Shown here: positions 1-5,730 of the stretch, in pieces
Layout of the letters: every line of letters begins with the position of its first letter
How positions within the stretch are numbered: the stretch's first letter is position 1
From: Nitrospinota bacterium
Lineage (GTDB): Bacteria; JAUXIQ01
Assembly (NCBI GenBank): GCA_030620925.1
Contig: JAUXIQ010000067.1
Coordinates: 1 to 8,429, forward strand
DNA length: 8,429 nucleotides
Direction of reading: 5' to 3'
The notes under the pieces: generated by a model
What the model saw: the letters and a program-made list of their open reading frames with translations, nothing else
Databases searched by the model: none
Told to the model about the DNA's origin: nothing
Translations under genes and position numbers: made by a program

Positions 1-223
1 ACAGATAAACATTTTGGAAAAGGCTTTTCGTGCCACAGTTACGACAGCTATTAATCGCGAATTGAATATATTGCGAAGGAACGGAATGACGGGTCAAAAC
101 CTATTGAGTACTCTCATTAATATCTACCATCAGCACAATATGAAGGAGCGGTTGGATAACCGTAGGCTGATATTAGAGGATCATCTGATTCCTAAGATAG
201 TGTGTAGTGAATATTTGATGTAA
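1..223 (+). CDS. C-terminal fragment of a possibly helicase-related protein (5' end outside window)
   Basis: The reading frame is open from the left edge (frame of base 2) to a TAA at 221-223, giving about 73 residues, so this is the 3' end of a longer gene. The fragment is basic and helical (R-E-L-N-I-L-R-R-N-G, then I-Y-H-Q-H-N-M) and ends P-K-I-V-C-S-E-Y-L-M. This tail resembles, from memory, the extreme C-terminus of large SNF2/DEAD-DEAH-type helicase-related proteins ending in a P-[RK]-I-[VI]-C-S-E motif. That assignment is inference, because no helicase motif lies inside the window. Base composition is clearly more AT-rich than the genes to its right. A TTG at 14 could be read as a start, but no ribosome binding site precedes it and the frame continues upstream. 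Confidence 0.5.
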   Translation, partial: QINILEKAFRATVTTAINRELNILRRNGMTGQNLLSTLINIYHQHNMKERLDNRRLILEDHLIPKIVCSEYLM

Positions 224-240
224 CACTACATATATGTTAC
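220..240. repeat. Short inverted repeat between convergent genes
   Basis: GTAACA (220-225) and TGTTAC (235-240) are perfect inverted copies around a 9-base loop. They sit over the stop codon of the left gene and in the 20-base gap before the end of the minus-strand run. The stem is only 6 bp and AT-rich, with no T-run on either side. A terminator role is therefore doubtful, although the location between convergent genes would suit one. Confidence 0.3.
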
Positions 241-243
241 CAG

Positions 244-477
244 TCAGCCGTAGGTTTCTTCGATGATGCGGTTAAAACGGGGGACGTAGATGAGGTCGTA
301 GACGTTGCCCTTGTCGGGGAACAGGGCCAGCACTTTCAGGCGGGTGTTCTTTAATAACGACTTTATCTCGTTTCCGGAAAGGTCGCCCCGGCTCAGCTTC
401 CCGGCCGCGCCGTCGACGATATCGCGCAGCATGGCTATCTTGACGTCTTCCCAGAGCGCTTCGTCATCTTTCTCCAT
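244..477 (-). CDS. Hypothetical 77-residue protein downstream of the radical SAM gene
   Basis: I do not recognise this family. The 77 residues are mixed-charge. The N-terminal part is acidic (M-E-K-D-D-E-A-L-W-E-D), followed by likely helices around residues 11-25 and 36-46, then a more beta-like stretch (L-K-V-L-A-L-F-P, V-Y-D-L-I-Y-V-P) and the end R-I-I-E-E-T-Y-G. There is no signal peptide, membrane segment or cysteine. The ATG is 12 bases after the radical SAM stop, so the two genes are very likely co-transcribed. Unusually, no Shine-Dalgarno sequence precedes the ATG, only a run of eight A. The short gap and consistent codon use support a real gene. A regulatory, chaperone or substrate role for the radical SAM enzyme is speculation. 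Confidence 0.7.
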   Translation of the reverse strand: MEKDDEALWEDVKIAMLRDIVDGAAGKLSRGDLSGNEIKSLLKNTRLKVLALFPDKGNVYDLIYVPRFNRIIEETYG

Positions 478-489
478 GTTTTTTTTCGG

Positions 490-1929
490 CTAATCTCCTG
501 CCAGCTTCCTCAGTATGTCCCAGAAGGCCCCCCGATAGCCCTCTTCCTTTATGGCTTTGAGGAGGAGGCTGTTGTCGTTATAGTTAAAGTTGTCGTCCAC
601 TTCTTCCTGGCGGGCGAAAAAGAACCTCCGGTCGCCGCCCACCAGCCTTTCCACTACGTCCATCATCCCCTCACCCAGTGTCGGCGAGACGTAGAAGGTG
701 GGGTGGAAGAAATCTTCCTCGCCGGGGTGTGCGCCGTAGATATCCGGTCGGCCCTCAACACTTTCCTCATTTATAACAATATCCGCCATCTCCAGCCCTG
801 GATAGAGCCGAACACCGGCGTTTATACCTACCCTGACGGGCGAGAGCTCTTTCATCAGGCCGATGGTCCGGGCCAGGGTATCCTCGGTCTCCCCCGGGCC
901 GCCGATGAGGAGGTCGAACATGAAGGGGATGCCCGTCTCCCTGCAGATGGATGCGGTGCGTATCAGGTCTTCCCTCTTGAAATCGCGCCCCAGACCCTCC
1001 AGGATTTCGTCGCAGCCGCTGTCCACACCGAAATTTATTCCCGCGCATCCCGCCTCGACCATGAGCCGGGCAAGCTCTGCGTCGAACGGCAGTGGCGACA
1101 GGTAGGTATACCATCGGATGCGGTCGCCCAGTTTTCGTCTCGCAAGCTCGCGGCATACTTCACGGGCATGGTCGTAGGGCAGGTTGAACTCGCTGTCGCA
1201 GGTGTGGAAATGGTTCACCCCCCGGGATAGTAGAGACTCTATTTCGCCTGCTACATCAGAGGGGGGCTTCAACCGGTAGCGCCTCCCTTTGATGACCGGC
1301 TCCGGGCAGAAGACGCACCCGCTGTCGCAGCCGCGCCCCGCCTCGAAACTTCCCATGCCCCCTTCATCGTGGTAGCGCCGGTTGTCCACCCAATCCCGCC
1401 CCAGGGGGGGCATGGAGGAGAAATCGGGAAAACAGGCCGGGTTTTTTCGGTAACCATCGCCCTCTCTATATATCAGGCCCGGCACGCCGCGAACATCCTC
1501 GCCGCGGGCGAGACGCTCGGCCAGCTCGAGGATGGGGACCTCCCCGTCCCCCCATATCCCGAAAGGGACGCCGCAATACCCGGCTATGCGCTCCGGAAAA
1601 ATGGAGTAGCCCGTCCCGCCCAGCACTATGGGTGCATCTGAATGGCGTCTCACGGCATCCACCACCTCTTTCAGGCGGGGCACCATGAAATCTCTGCTCA
1701 CGTAGTAGACGTCATCGGTGTTTCTGAAGGTGATGCCTATGAGGAGATATTCATTTCCGCCGAGGGCGTGTGCTATGTCTTCCTCCACGTCCCTTGAGAA
1801 ACAGAGGTCGAGAAGCTCCGCCCTGAAGCCGCCCGAATGGAGTGCGGAGGCGAGGTAGTCCAGGGCCACCGGCGCAACGGGGGGCTTGATCCGGTTCGGA
1901 TTAATCAGTAGCACTGATTTATCGGGCAT
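490..1929 (-). CDS. B12-binding-domain radical SAM protein
   Basis: From the ATG at 1929 the protein has 479 residues. The N-terminal ~145 residues look like a cobalamin-binding Rossmann-type domain (V-L-L-I-N-P-N near the start, later P-I-V-L-G-G-T-G-Y and G-D-G-E). The radical SAM core follows, with C-D-S-G-C-V-F-C, the CxxxCxxC site for a 4Fe-4S cluster that cleaves S-adenosylmethionine (cysteines near residues 201, 205 and 208). Further core motifs are G-V-D-S-G and G-G-P-G-E-T. The classic D-x-H-x-x-G cobalamin ligand motif is absent, so B12 may be bound without a histidine ligand, or not at all. Substrate and reaction cannot be told from sequence; relatives perform methylations and other radical chemistry. 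A GTG at 1941 is an alternative start; both starts have weak ribosome binding sites. It lies 48 bases after the GNAT gene and 12 before the 77-residue gene. Confidence 0.9.
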   Translation of the reverse strand: MPDKSVLLINPNRIKPPVAPVALDYLASALHSGGFRAELLDLCFSRDVEEDIAHALGGNEYLLIGITFRNTDDVYYVSRDFMVPRLKEVVDAVRRHSDAPIVLGGTGYSIFPERIAGYCGVPFGIWGDGEVPILELAERLARGEDVRGVPGLIYREGDGYRKNPACFPDFSSMPPLGRDWVDNRRYHDEGGMGSFEAGRGCDSGCVFCPEPVIKGRRYRLKPPSDVAGEIESLLSRGVNHFHTCDSEFNLPYDHAREVCRELARRKLGDRIRWYTYLSPLPFDAELARLMVEAGCAGINFGVDSGCDEILEGLGRDFKREDLIRTASICRETGIPFMFDLLIGGPGETEDTLARTIGLMKELSPVRVGINAGVRLYPGLEMADIVINEESVEGRPDIYGAHPGEEDFFHPTFYVSPTLGEGMMDVVERLVGGDRRFFFARQEEVDDNFNYNDNSLLLKAIKEEGYRGAFWDILRKLAGD

Positions 1930-1977
1930 CTGCGTTTCCACTGCGGCTCAACCATGAAATGCGGTCGCGTCCGGGGA

Positions 1978-3018
1978 TCATCGCTGGTCGAGATAAATTC
2001 TATCCAGCCCCAGCAGGTCTACGGACTCATCAAGTATCACCGCGTAGAGGTTGAGGTAAGTGGGATACTCTACGAACCCCATGAGCCTGAACACCGTCTC
2101 GTCCATGCAGGGCGGGCCCATGATGTTCGCTACTATATTTCCCTGCTCTTTTATTCTGGACAGGGCGGCGGCGATGAGGGCCGAGGTCTGTATGCCGTCC
2201 AGGCTCCCGAACCAGACGTTGTCAAAAGTGGCCACCTGCTCCACCGTCTTGGCGATACGGGGCATGGTGAAGTAGTTTAGGAGCCCCTCCACTTTTCCCT
2301 CCACTTCCATGACCAGCGTGTCGGAAAATGGAGGATGGCGGAGCTGCCAGGCCAGCTCCTCCTCGCTGTCCCAGACCCTGGCGAAAGGCACGCTGTGCCG
2401 GATGCCGTTAAGCAGCTCCAGGCAGCGGGGGAGATCGGAATCCTGGTAAGGGCGGATGTCGCCCTGGTAGCCGGTAACGGCAGGAATATCCACCTGCACC
2501 TTGCTCCAGTCCACCCTGCTCTTAGCCGAGAGCTTGGAGGTATCCAGTATGCGCACCCTGAGCGGACATTTGTAAACCAGTTGCACCTTGACGTCCCGCT
2601 CATCCCCGTAGCGCTTATACAGGGGTTCGGAGGCGTGTCCTTCCTGCAGGTAGACGAAGGTGCACTGATAACCCTTCTCTCTGTTTCTCCGCAGTCGTTC
2701 TTCCACCAGCCTCCAGCCTATCTTCTTCCGGCGGTGGTCGGCGTGGGCGGTGAAAAAGGTGGACATGGTGGTCTTGAGGGGCCGCTCGCCCAGGTACATA
2801 CTGCGGTGGAATGAGGAGCCGAAGCCGACTATCTCCTCCCCGAGATATGCGCCCACCAGAAGCTCCTCATCCGCGCCGGGGGCCTGAAAGTGCCACTTGA
2901 GGAACTCCGGTGTATAGTCCAGGCGCGGCTCCCTGTGATAATCCTTATCCCATGCGACGTCCATCATGGAATATAGTTGCTCTATATCCGAATCGAAAGT
3001 CTTGATGGCGTAATCCAT
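1978..3018 (-). CDS. Tandem GNAT-domain N-acetyltransferase
   Basis: This 346-residue cytoplasmic protein appears to hold two GNAT folds. The first spans about residues 1-150: E-E-L-L-V-G-A-Y-L-G-E-E-I-V-G-F-G strands, then H-R-R-K-K-I-G-W-R-L at 95-104, matching the R/Q-x-x-G-x-G/A acetyl-CoA pyrophosphate loop in a degenerate form. The second begins at about residue 186 with D-I-R-P-Y-Q-D-S-D-L-P-R, a typical GNAT first strand and helix. It continues to a C-terminal R-L-M-G-F-V-E-Y with no obvious acetyl-CoA loop, so it may be non-catalytic or substrate-binding. The acceptor is unknown. The ATG at 3018 has AAGGGAGG upstream with about 10 bases of spacing. The gene lies 43 bases downstream of the RidA gene and 48 upstream of the radical SAM gene, consistent with one transcript. 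Confidence 0.85.
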   Translation of the reverse strand: MDYAIKTFDSDIEQLYSMMDVAWDKDYHREPRLDYTPEFLKWHFQAPGADEELLVGAYLGEEIVGFGSSFHRSMYLGERPLKTTMSTFFTAHADHRRKKIGWRLVEERLRRNREKGYQCTFVYLQEGHASEPLYKRYGDERDVKVQLVYKCPLRVRILDTSKLSAKSRVDWSKVQVDIPAVTGYQGDIRPYQDSDLPRCLELLNGIRHSVPFARVWDSEEELAWQLRHPPFSDTLVMEVEGKVEGLLNYFTMPRIAKTVEQVATFDNVWFGSLDGIQTSALIAAALSRIKEQGNIVANIMGPPCMDETVFRLMGFVEYPTYLNLYAVILDESVDLLGLDRIYLDQR

Positions 3019-3061
3019 CGGATCAAGGCCTCCCTTTTTCAGGCCTGCGCTCCGGTCCGTA

Positions 3062-3457
3062 TCACTTGCTGCGGCAGGCTATGCATTCGATCTCCACCAG
3101 AAGCCCCTCCGCCAGGGCGGCAACCTGGAAGCAGCTCCGGGCGGGCTGATTGTCGGGGAAATATCCCCTGTAGATTTCGTTGAGCTTGCCGAAATTCTTC
3201 ATATCGGTCAGGAAAACGGTGACTTTCAATACGTCATCCAGGGATGAATCCGTTCCCTCGAGAATAATTTTAACGTTGTCCAGCGTCCTCCTCACCTGCT
3301 CCTCGAAACTGCCCTTGACCAGTTGGTCCGACTGAGGATCGAATGAGACCTGCCCCGATACGAATATCAGGTCCCCGTAAGCGGTTGCCTGGGAAAAAGG
3401 CAGGTTGAGCTTCTCGAACCCGGGTCCATTTTCTACGTGTATAATCTCCTTTTTCAT
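3062..3457 (-). CDS. ridA: RidA/YjgF/YER057c/UK114-family enamine/imine deaminase
   Basis: The 131 residues match the usual length of the family, a trimer of about 14-kDa subunits that hydrolyses reactive enamine/imine intermediates released by PLP enzymes such as threonine dehydratase. Diagnostic motifs are present: L-I-F-V-S-G-Q at 30-36, the V-K-V-T-V-F-L-T-D strand at 78-85, and P-A-R-S-C-F-Q-V-A-A-L at 105-115. R107 and E122 (in V-E-I-E) align with Arg105 and Glu120 of E. coli RidA, so an active deaminase of the RidA type is likely. The ATG at 3457 follows an excellent AGGAGG with about 5 bases of spacing. The gene lies 41 bases after the PiT stop and starts a RidA-GNAT-radical SAM run. 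Family members next to other enzymes often act on pathway-specific imines, so a dedicated role is possible but unproven. Confidence 0.95.
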   Translation of the reverse strand: MKKEIIHVENGPGFEKLNLPFSQATAYGDLIFVSGQVSFDPQSDQLVKGSFEEQVRRTLDNVKIILEGTDSSLDDVLKVTVFLTDMKNFGKLNEIYRGYFPDNQPARSCFQVAALAEGLLVEIECIACRSK

Positions 3458-3498
3458 TTCTCCCTCCTCTGCTTATGCAATGTCGGTTAACTAAAAAA

Positions 3499-4746
3499 TC
3501 ATCCGTAAAAACGACTAAGGATAAGGTAGATAACTATGGTCAAACCCGCGGTGAAAGGTACGGTCAACAGCCAGGACTTTACGATGTTGCCTATTATCTT
3601 GAGGTTGAGCGCTCCCATTCCCCTGGCCAGGCCGACCCCCACCACGCAGCCCACAAGGGTGTGCGTGGTTGAGATGGGCATACCCATTTTGGAAGCAACG
3701 AGAACGGTGGTGGCTCCCGCAAACTCGGCCGAAAACCCCCGTGAAGGCGTCATCTCAGTGATTTTTTTACCCAGTGTCTCCATCACCCTGTAGCCCCAGG
3801 TCGCTATCCCCACGGCAATGCCTACGCCACCCATCAGGAGAATCCAGGACGGCACTTCCACTTTAAGCGTCACTACACCGCTTTTTACCACTGAGTATAT
3901 GGCCACCAGCGGTCCGACAGAGTTAGCCACATCGTTGGACCCGTGTGCAAAAGCCACATAGGCTGCAGTAATTATCTGCAGGTGGCGGAAAACGCCCTCC
4001 ATGGTGGCAAACTCCTCGTGCAGGTTCTCATGTGATTCGGGCAAGGCCTTTATCAATACCTTAACTACTACCATGGCCGCCAACCCCGCTCCGATGGAGA
4101 TGACCAGGGCTTCCCATAAAGGCAGATTCAGATGCAGGTTTTTAAGCCCCTTGTAAATCAAGGCCATACTTATGAGTGCGAAAACGCAAAATACCAGGTA
4201 AGGAGCGTATTGCTTGACGGCGCTCGATGGGCTCTCTGTATTTATAATCTTTTTCTGTATGAAGGTAAACACGGCAAAAGCGATTACTCCGCCTGCAACC
4301 GGCGATATAAGCCAGCTTAAGACCACCATTCCCATCTTGCTCCAATCAACGGAAAAGAAACCTCCTCCTATTATTCCGAAACCCATGATGGCCCCGATGA
4401 TGGAATGCGTGGTGGAGACCGGCATCCCGAAATAGGTGGCTATCTGGAGCCAGATACCGGCGGAGAGGAGAGCAGCAAACATTCCTATCACGAAGGCGTC
4501 GGGGTTTCCTTCGAAAATCACGGGGTCCACTATCCCTTTGCGCACCGTATCCGTAACTTGCGCCCCGACGAATACAGCGCCTATGGTAGTAAGAATGCCG
4601 GCCACGAAAATCGCCTGCCGCAACGTTATGGCTTTTGAAGCCACGGAGGTGGCCATGGAGTTGGCCACATCGTTGGCGCCTATATTCCAGGCCATGTACA
4701 TGCCGGCAGCCATAGCGGCGAGGAGGAAGCCGTACTCAAATCCCAT
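3499..4746 (-). CDS. pit: Inorganic phosphate transporter, PiT family
   Basis: This 415-residue polytopic membrane protein is a low-affinity phosphate permease driven by the cation gradient. The duplicated PiT signature is plain: G-A-N-D-V-A-N at 23-29 and H-G-S-N-D-V-A-N at 268-275. Each is followed by a second repeat, P-V-S-T-T-H-S-I-I-G (109-118) and P-I-S-T-T-H-T-L-V-G (357-366). About ten hydrophobic segments can be seen, with a hydrophilic loop near residues 165-180 and another near 235-255. I chose the ATG at 4746 because GAGG lies 9 bases before it; the in-frame TTG at 4761 overlaps that same site and is unlikely. The gene lies 59 bases downstream of the DUF47 gene, the standard arrangement in which the DUF47 protein modulates the permease. 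Confidence 0.96.
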   Translation of the reverse strand: MGFEYGFLLAAMAAGMYMAWNIGANDVANSMATSVASKAITLRQAIFVAGILTTIGAVFVGAQVTDTVRKGIVDPVIFEGNPDAFVIGMFAALLSAGIWLQIATYFGMPVSTTHSIIGAIMGFGIIGGGFFSVDWSKMGMVVLSWLISPVAGGVIAFAVFTFIQKKIINTESPSSAVKQYAPYLVFCVFALISMALIYKGLKNLHLNLPLWEALVISIGAGLAAMVVVKVLIKALPESHENLHEEFATMEGVFRHLQIITAAYVAFAHGSNDVANSVGPLVAIYSVVKSGVVTLKVEVPSWILLMGGVGIAVGIATWGYRVMETLGKKITEMTPSRGFSAEFAGATTVLVASKMGMPISTTHTLVGCVVGVGLARGMGALNLKIIGNIVKSWLLTVPFTAGLTIVIYLILSRFYG

Positions 4747-4805
4747 CTGGACGAACCTCAACTTTAATTGGAGTAACAGAAGAGTTCAATTTAGAGGCGC
4801 AGGCT

Positions 4806-5477
4806 CTACTTCTGAAGGAACATGCGAATTTGTTTTCCCACCTTCTCAGCGTCGTTGCTGAGCTGCCCCAGCTTCTTGAAAATCTCCACCCACATGAACA
4901 CCGCCACAGGCTCCAGCTCCTTTTCCATGGAGAACAGAAGCTGAGCCAGCTTGTACTGCCGCTTGTCGGCCTCCCATTCCATGGTCCCGTGCTCTTCGAT
5001 CATCTTCAGCACTTTCCCCGACTCGGGCCCCCCGAAGGAAGCCTCCACAAGCTCATCCAGCTCATTCACTATTTCCCGGGACCTGTAGCATACCCGCAGT
5101 ACATGGTCCACCACCTCGCGCAGGCTGGCCTCCATCCAGGAGGGGCATTCCATCTTACGCATGTTGACCAGTGCCGCCAGGTCCTCCACCGAATCGCTAA
5201 TGTCGTCCTGAGCCGAGAGGAGCTTGAGGAGGTCGGTGCGGTCCACGGGAAGGAACAGGCTTTTCGGCAGGTTGTCGCGGATGTCGTTTTTTAACTCGTC
5301 GGCATCGTGCTCCAGCCGCATTATCTGTTTGGATAAAGCTTTCTGCTCGTCGTGATCCTTCTGATAGAGGGCTTCGAACAGGGGAGTAACCAGGTCCAGA
5401 CACTCCTTCACCTTGGTCATGTGCTCCTGAAGGGGGAGAAAAGGTGATTTAGTGAAAAGTTTGGAAATGGATCTCAC
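4806..5477 (-). CDS. DUF47 family PhoU-like protein, partner of the PiT permease
   Basis: This 223-residue, all-helical cytoplasmic protein matches the DUF47/TIGR00153 family of PhoU relatives in length and motifs. It begins with the family's typical R-S-I-S-K-L-F region and P-F-L-P-L-Q-E-H-M. Further on come L-E-H-D-A-D-E-L-K with acidic metal-binding-type residues, L-F-L-P-V-D-R-T-D-L-L-K-L-L, the D-D-I-S-D-S-V-E-D segment, and the C-terminal L-S-N-D-A-E-K-V-G. The GTG at 5477 is preferred as the start because TAGGAGGAA lies 7 bases upstream. An in-frame ATG at 5531 would add 18 residues outside the family's usual N-terminus and span that ribosome binding site. It is the first gene of the minus-strand run, behind a candidate promoter at 5601-5629. 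The role, modulation of phosphate uptake, is inferred from family and neighbour. Confidence 0.94.
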   Translation of the reverse strand: MRSISKLFTKSPFLPLQEHMTKVKECLDLVTPLFEALYQKDHDEQKALSKQIMRLEHDADELKNDIRDNLPKSLFLPVDRTDLLKLLSAQDDISDSVEDLAALVNMRKMECPSWMEASLREVVDHVLRVCYRSREIVNELDELVEASFGGPESGKVLKMIEEHGTMEWEADKRQYKLAQLLFSMEKELEPVAVFMWVEIFKKLGQLSNDAEKVGKQIRMFLQK

Positions 5478-5481
5478 GGTA

Positions 5482-5488
5482 GTTCCTC
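5482..5488 (-). promoter_or_regulatory. Ribosome binding site deciding the DUF47 start
   Basis: Read on the minus strand this is AGGAGGA, about 7 bases before the GTG at 5477-5475. It is a near-perfect Shine-Dalgarno sequence and argues that translation starts at this GTG rather than at the ATG 54 bases upstream. Confidence 0.8.
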
Positions 5489-5597
5489 CTAAGCGTGTTA
5501 TATCTTCCGTGGAAAGGCTGGCGAGCCTCACCAGGTCTGATCAATAATAGATTACTTCCTCCGTGGTTACCATAAAGTAAGCCGCCACAACCAGCGC

Positions 5598-5614
5598 TCT
5601 ATTATAAATCTATT
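5598..5614 (-). repeat. AATAGA direct repeat over the -10 element, possible regulator site
   Basis: On the minus strand AATAGA occurs at 5614-5609 and again at 5603-5598, an 11-base step. This is the spacing of half-sites for OmpR/PhoB-type response regulators. A third copy lies in the opposite orientation at 5546-5551. The repeat overlaps the TATAAT, so a bound factor would be expected to repress. The AT-rich context makes chance a real alternative. Confidence 0.35.
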
Positions 5615-5629
5615 CCCATCAAGAGTTAA
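5601..5629 (-). promoter_or_regulatory. Candidate sigma70-type promoter for the DUF47-PiT run
   Basis: On the minus strand the -35 is TTAACT (5629-5624, four of six consensus bases) and the -10 is a perfect TATAAT (5606-5601), separated by exactly 17 bases. Transcription would start near 5594, giving a leader of about 115 bases before the GTG. The -10 is overlapped by a repeated AATAGA element described separately. Confidence 0.6.
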
Positions 5630-5671
5630 GTAAAAATGTCAGACGGGTCGATAGTTTTCAGCAGTATGGTT

Positions 5672-5700
5672 TTGAAATTTAACACCTGATATTATATTAT
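5672..5700 (+). promoter_or_regulatory. Candidate sigma70-type promoter for the ArsA-like ATPase gene
   Basis: TTGAAA (5672-5677) and TATTAT (5695-5700) are separated by exactly 17 bases, each close to consensus. The expected start is near 5707, leaving a short leader that holds the AAAGGAGAG ribosome binding site (5716-5724). It is about 42 bases from the divergent -35 of the DUF47 promoter. Confidence 0.6.
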
Positions 5701-5730
5701 TACTGGCTATCATCGAAAGGAGAGATGAAG

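Noticed and set aside
479-486. Eight-A run as a slippage site fusing the radical SAM protein to the 77-residue protein
   Set aside because: The radical SAM stop codon (492-490) is reached before the A-run, so slippage there could not produce a fusion.
703-1230. Plus-strand open frame of 175 residues inside the radical SAM gene
   Set aside because: It is antisense to the radical SAM core, with no recognisable motif and composition typical of a reverse-complement shadow.
2335-2814. Plus-strand open frame of 159 residues inside the GNAT gene
   Set aside because: It is antisense to a well-supported gene and shows no domain or start signal.
4747-4761. TTG start adding five residues to the PiT permease
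   Set aside because: The TTG overlaps the GAGG that serves the ATG at 4746 and has no good site of its own.
5478-5531. ATG start adding 18 residues to the DUF47 protein
   Set aside because: The extension spans the near-perfect Shine-Dalgarno sequence of the GTG at 5477 and goes beyond the family's normal N-terminus.
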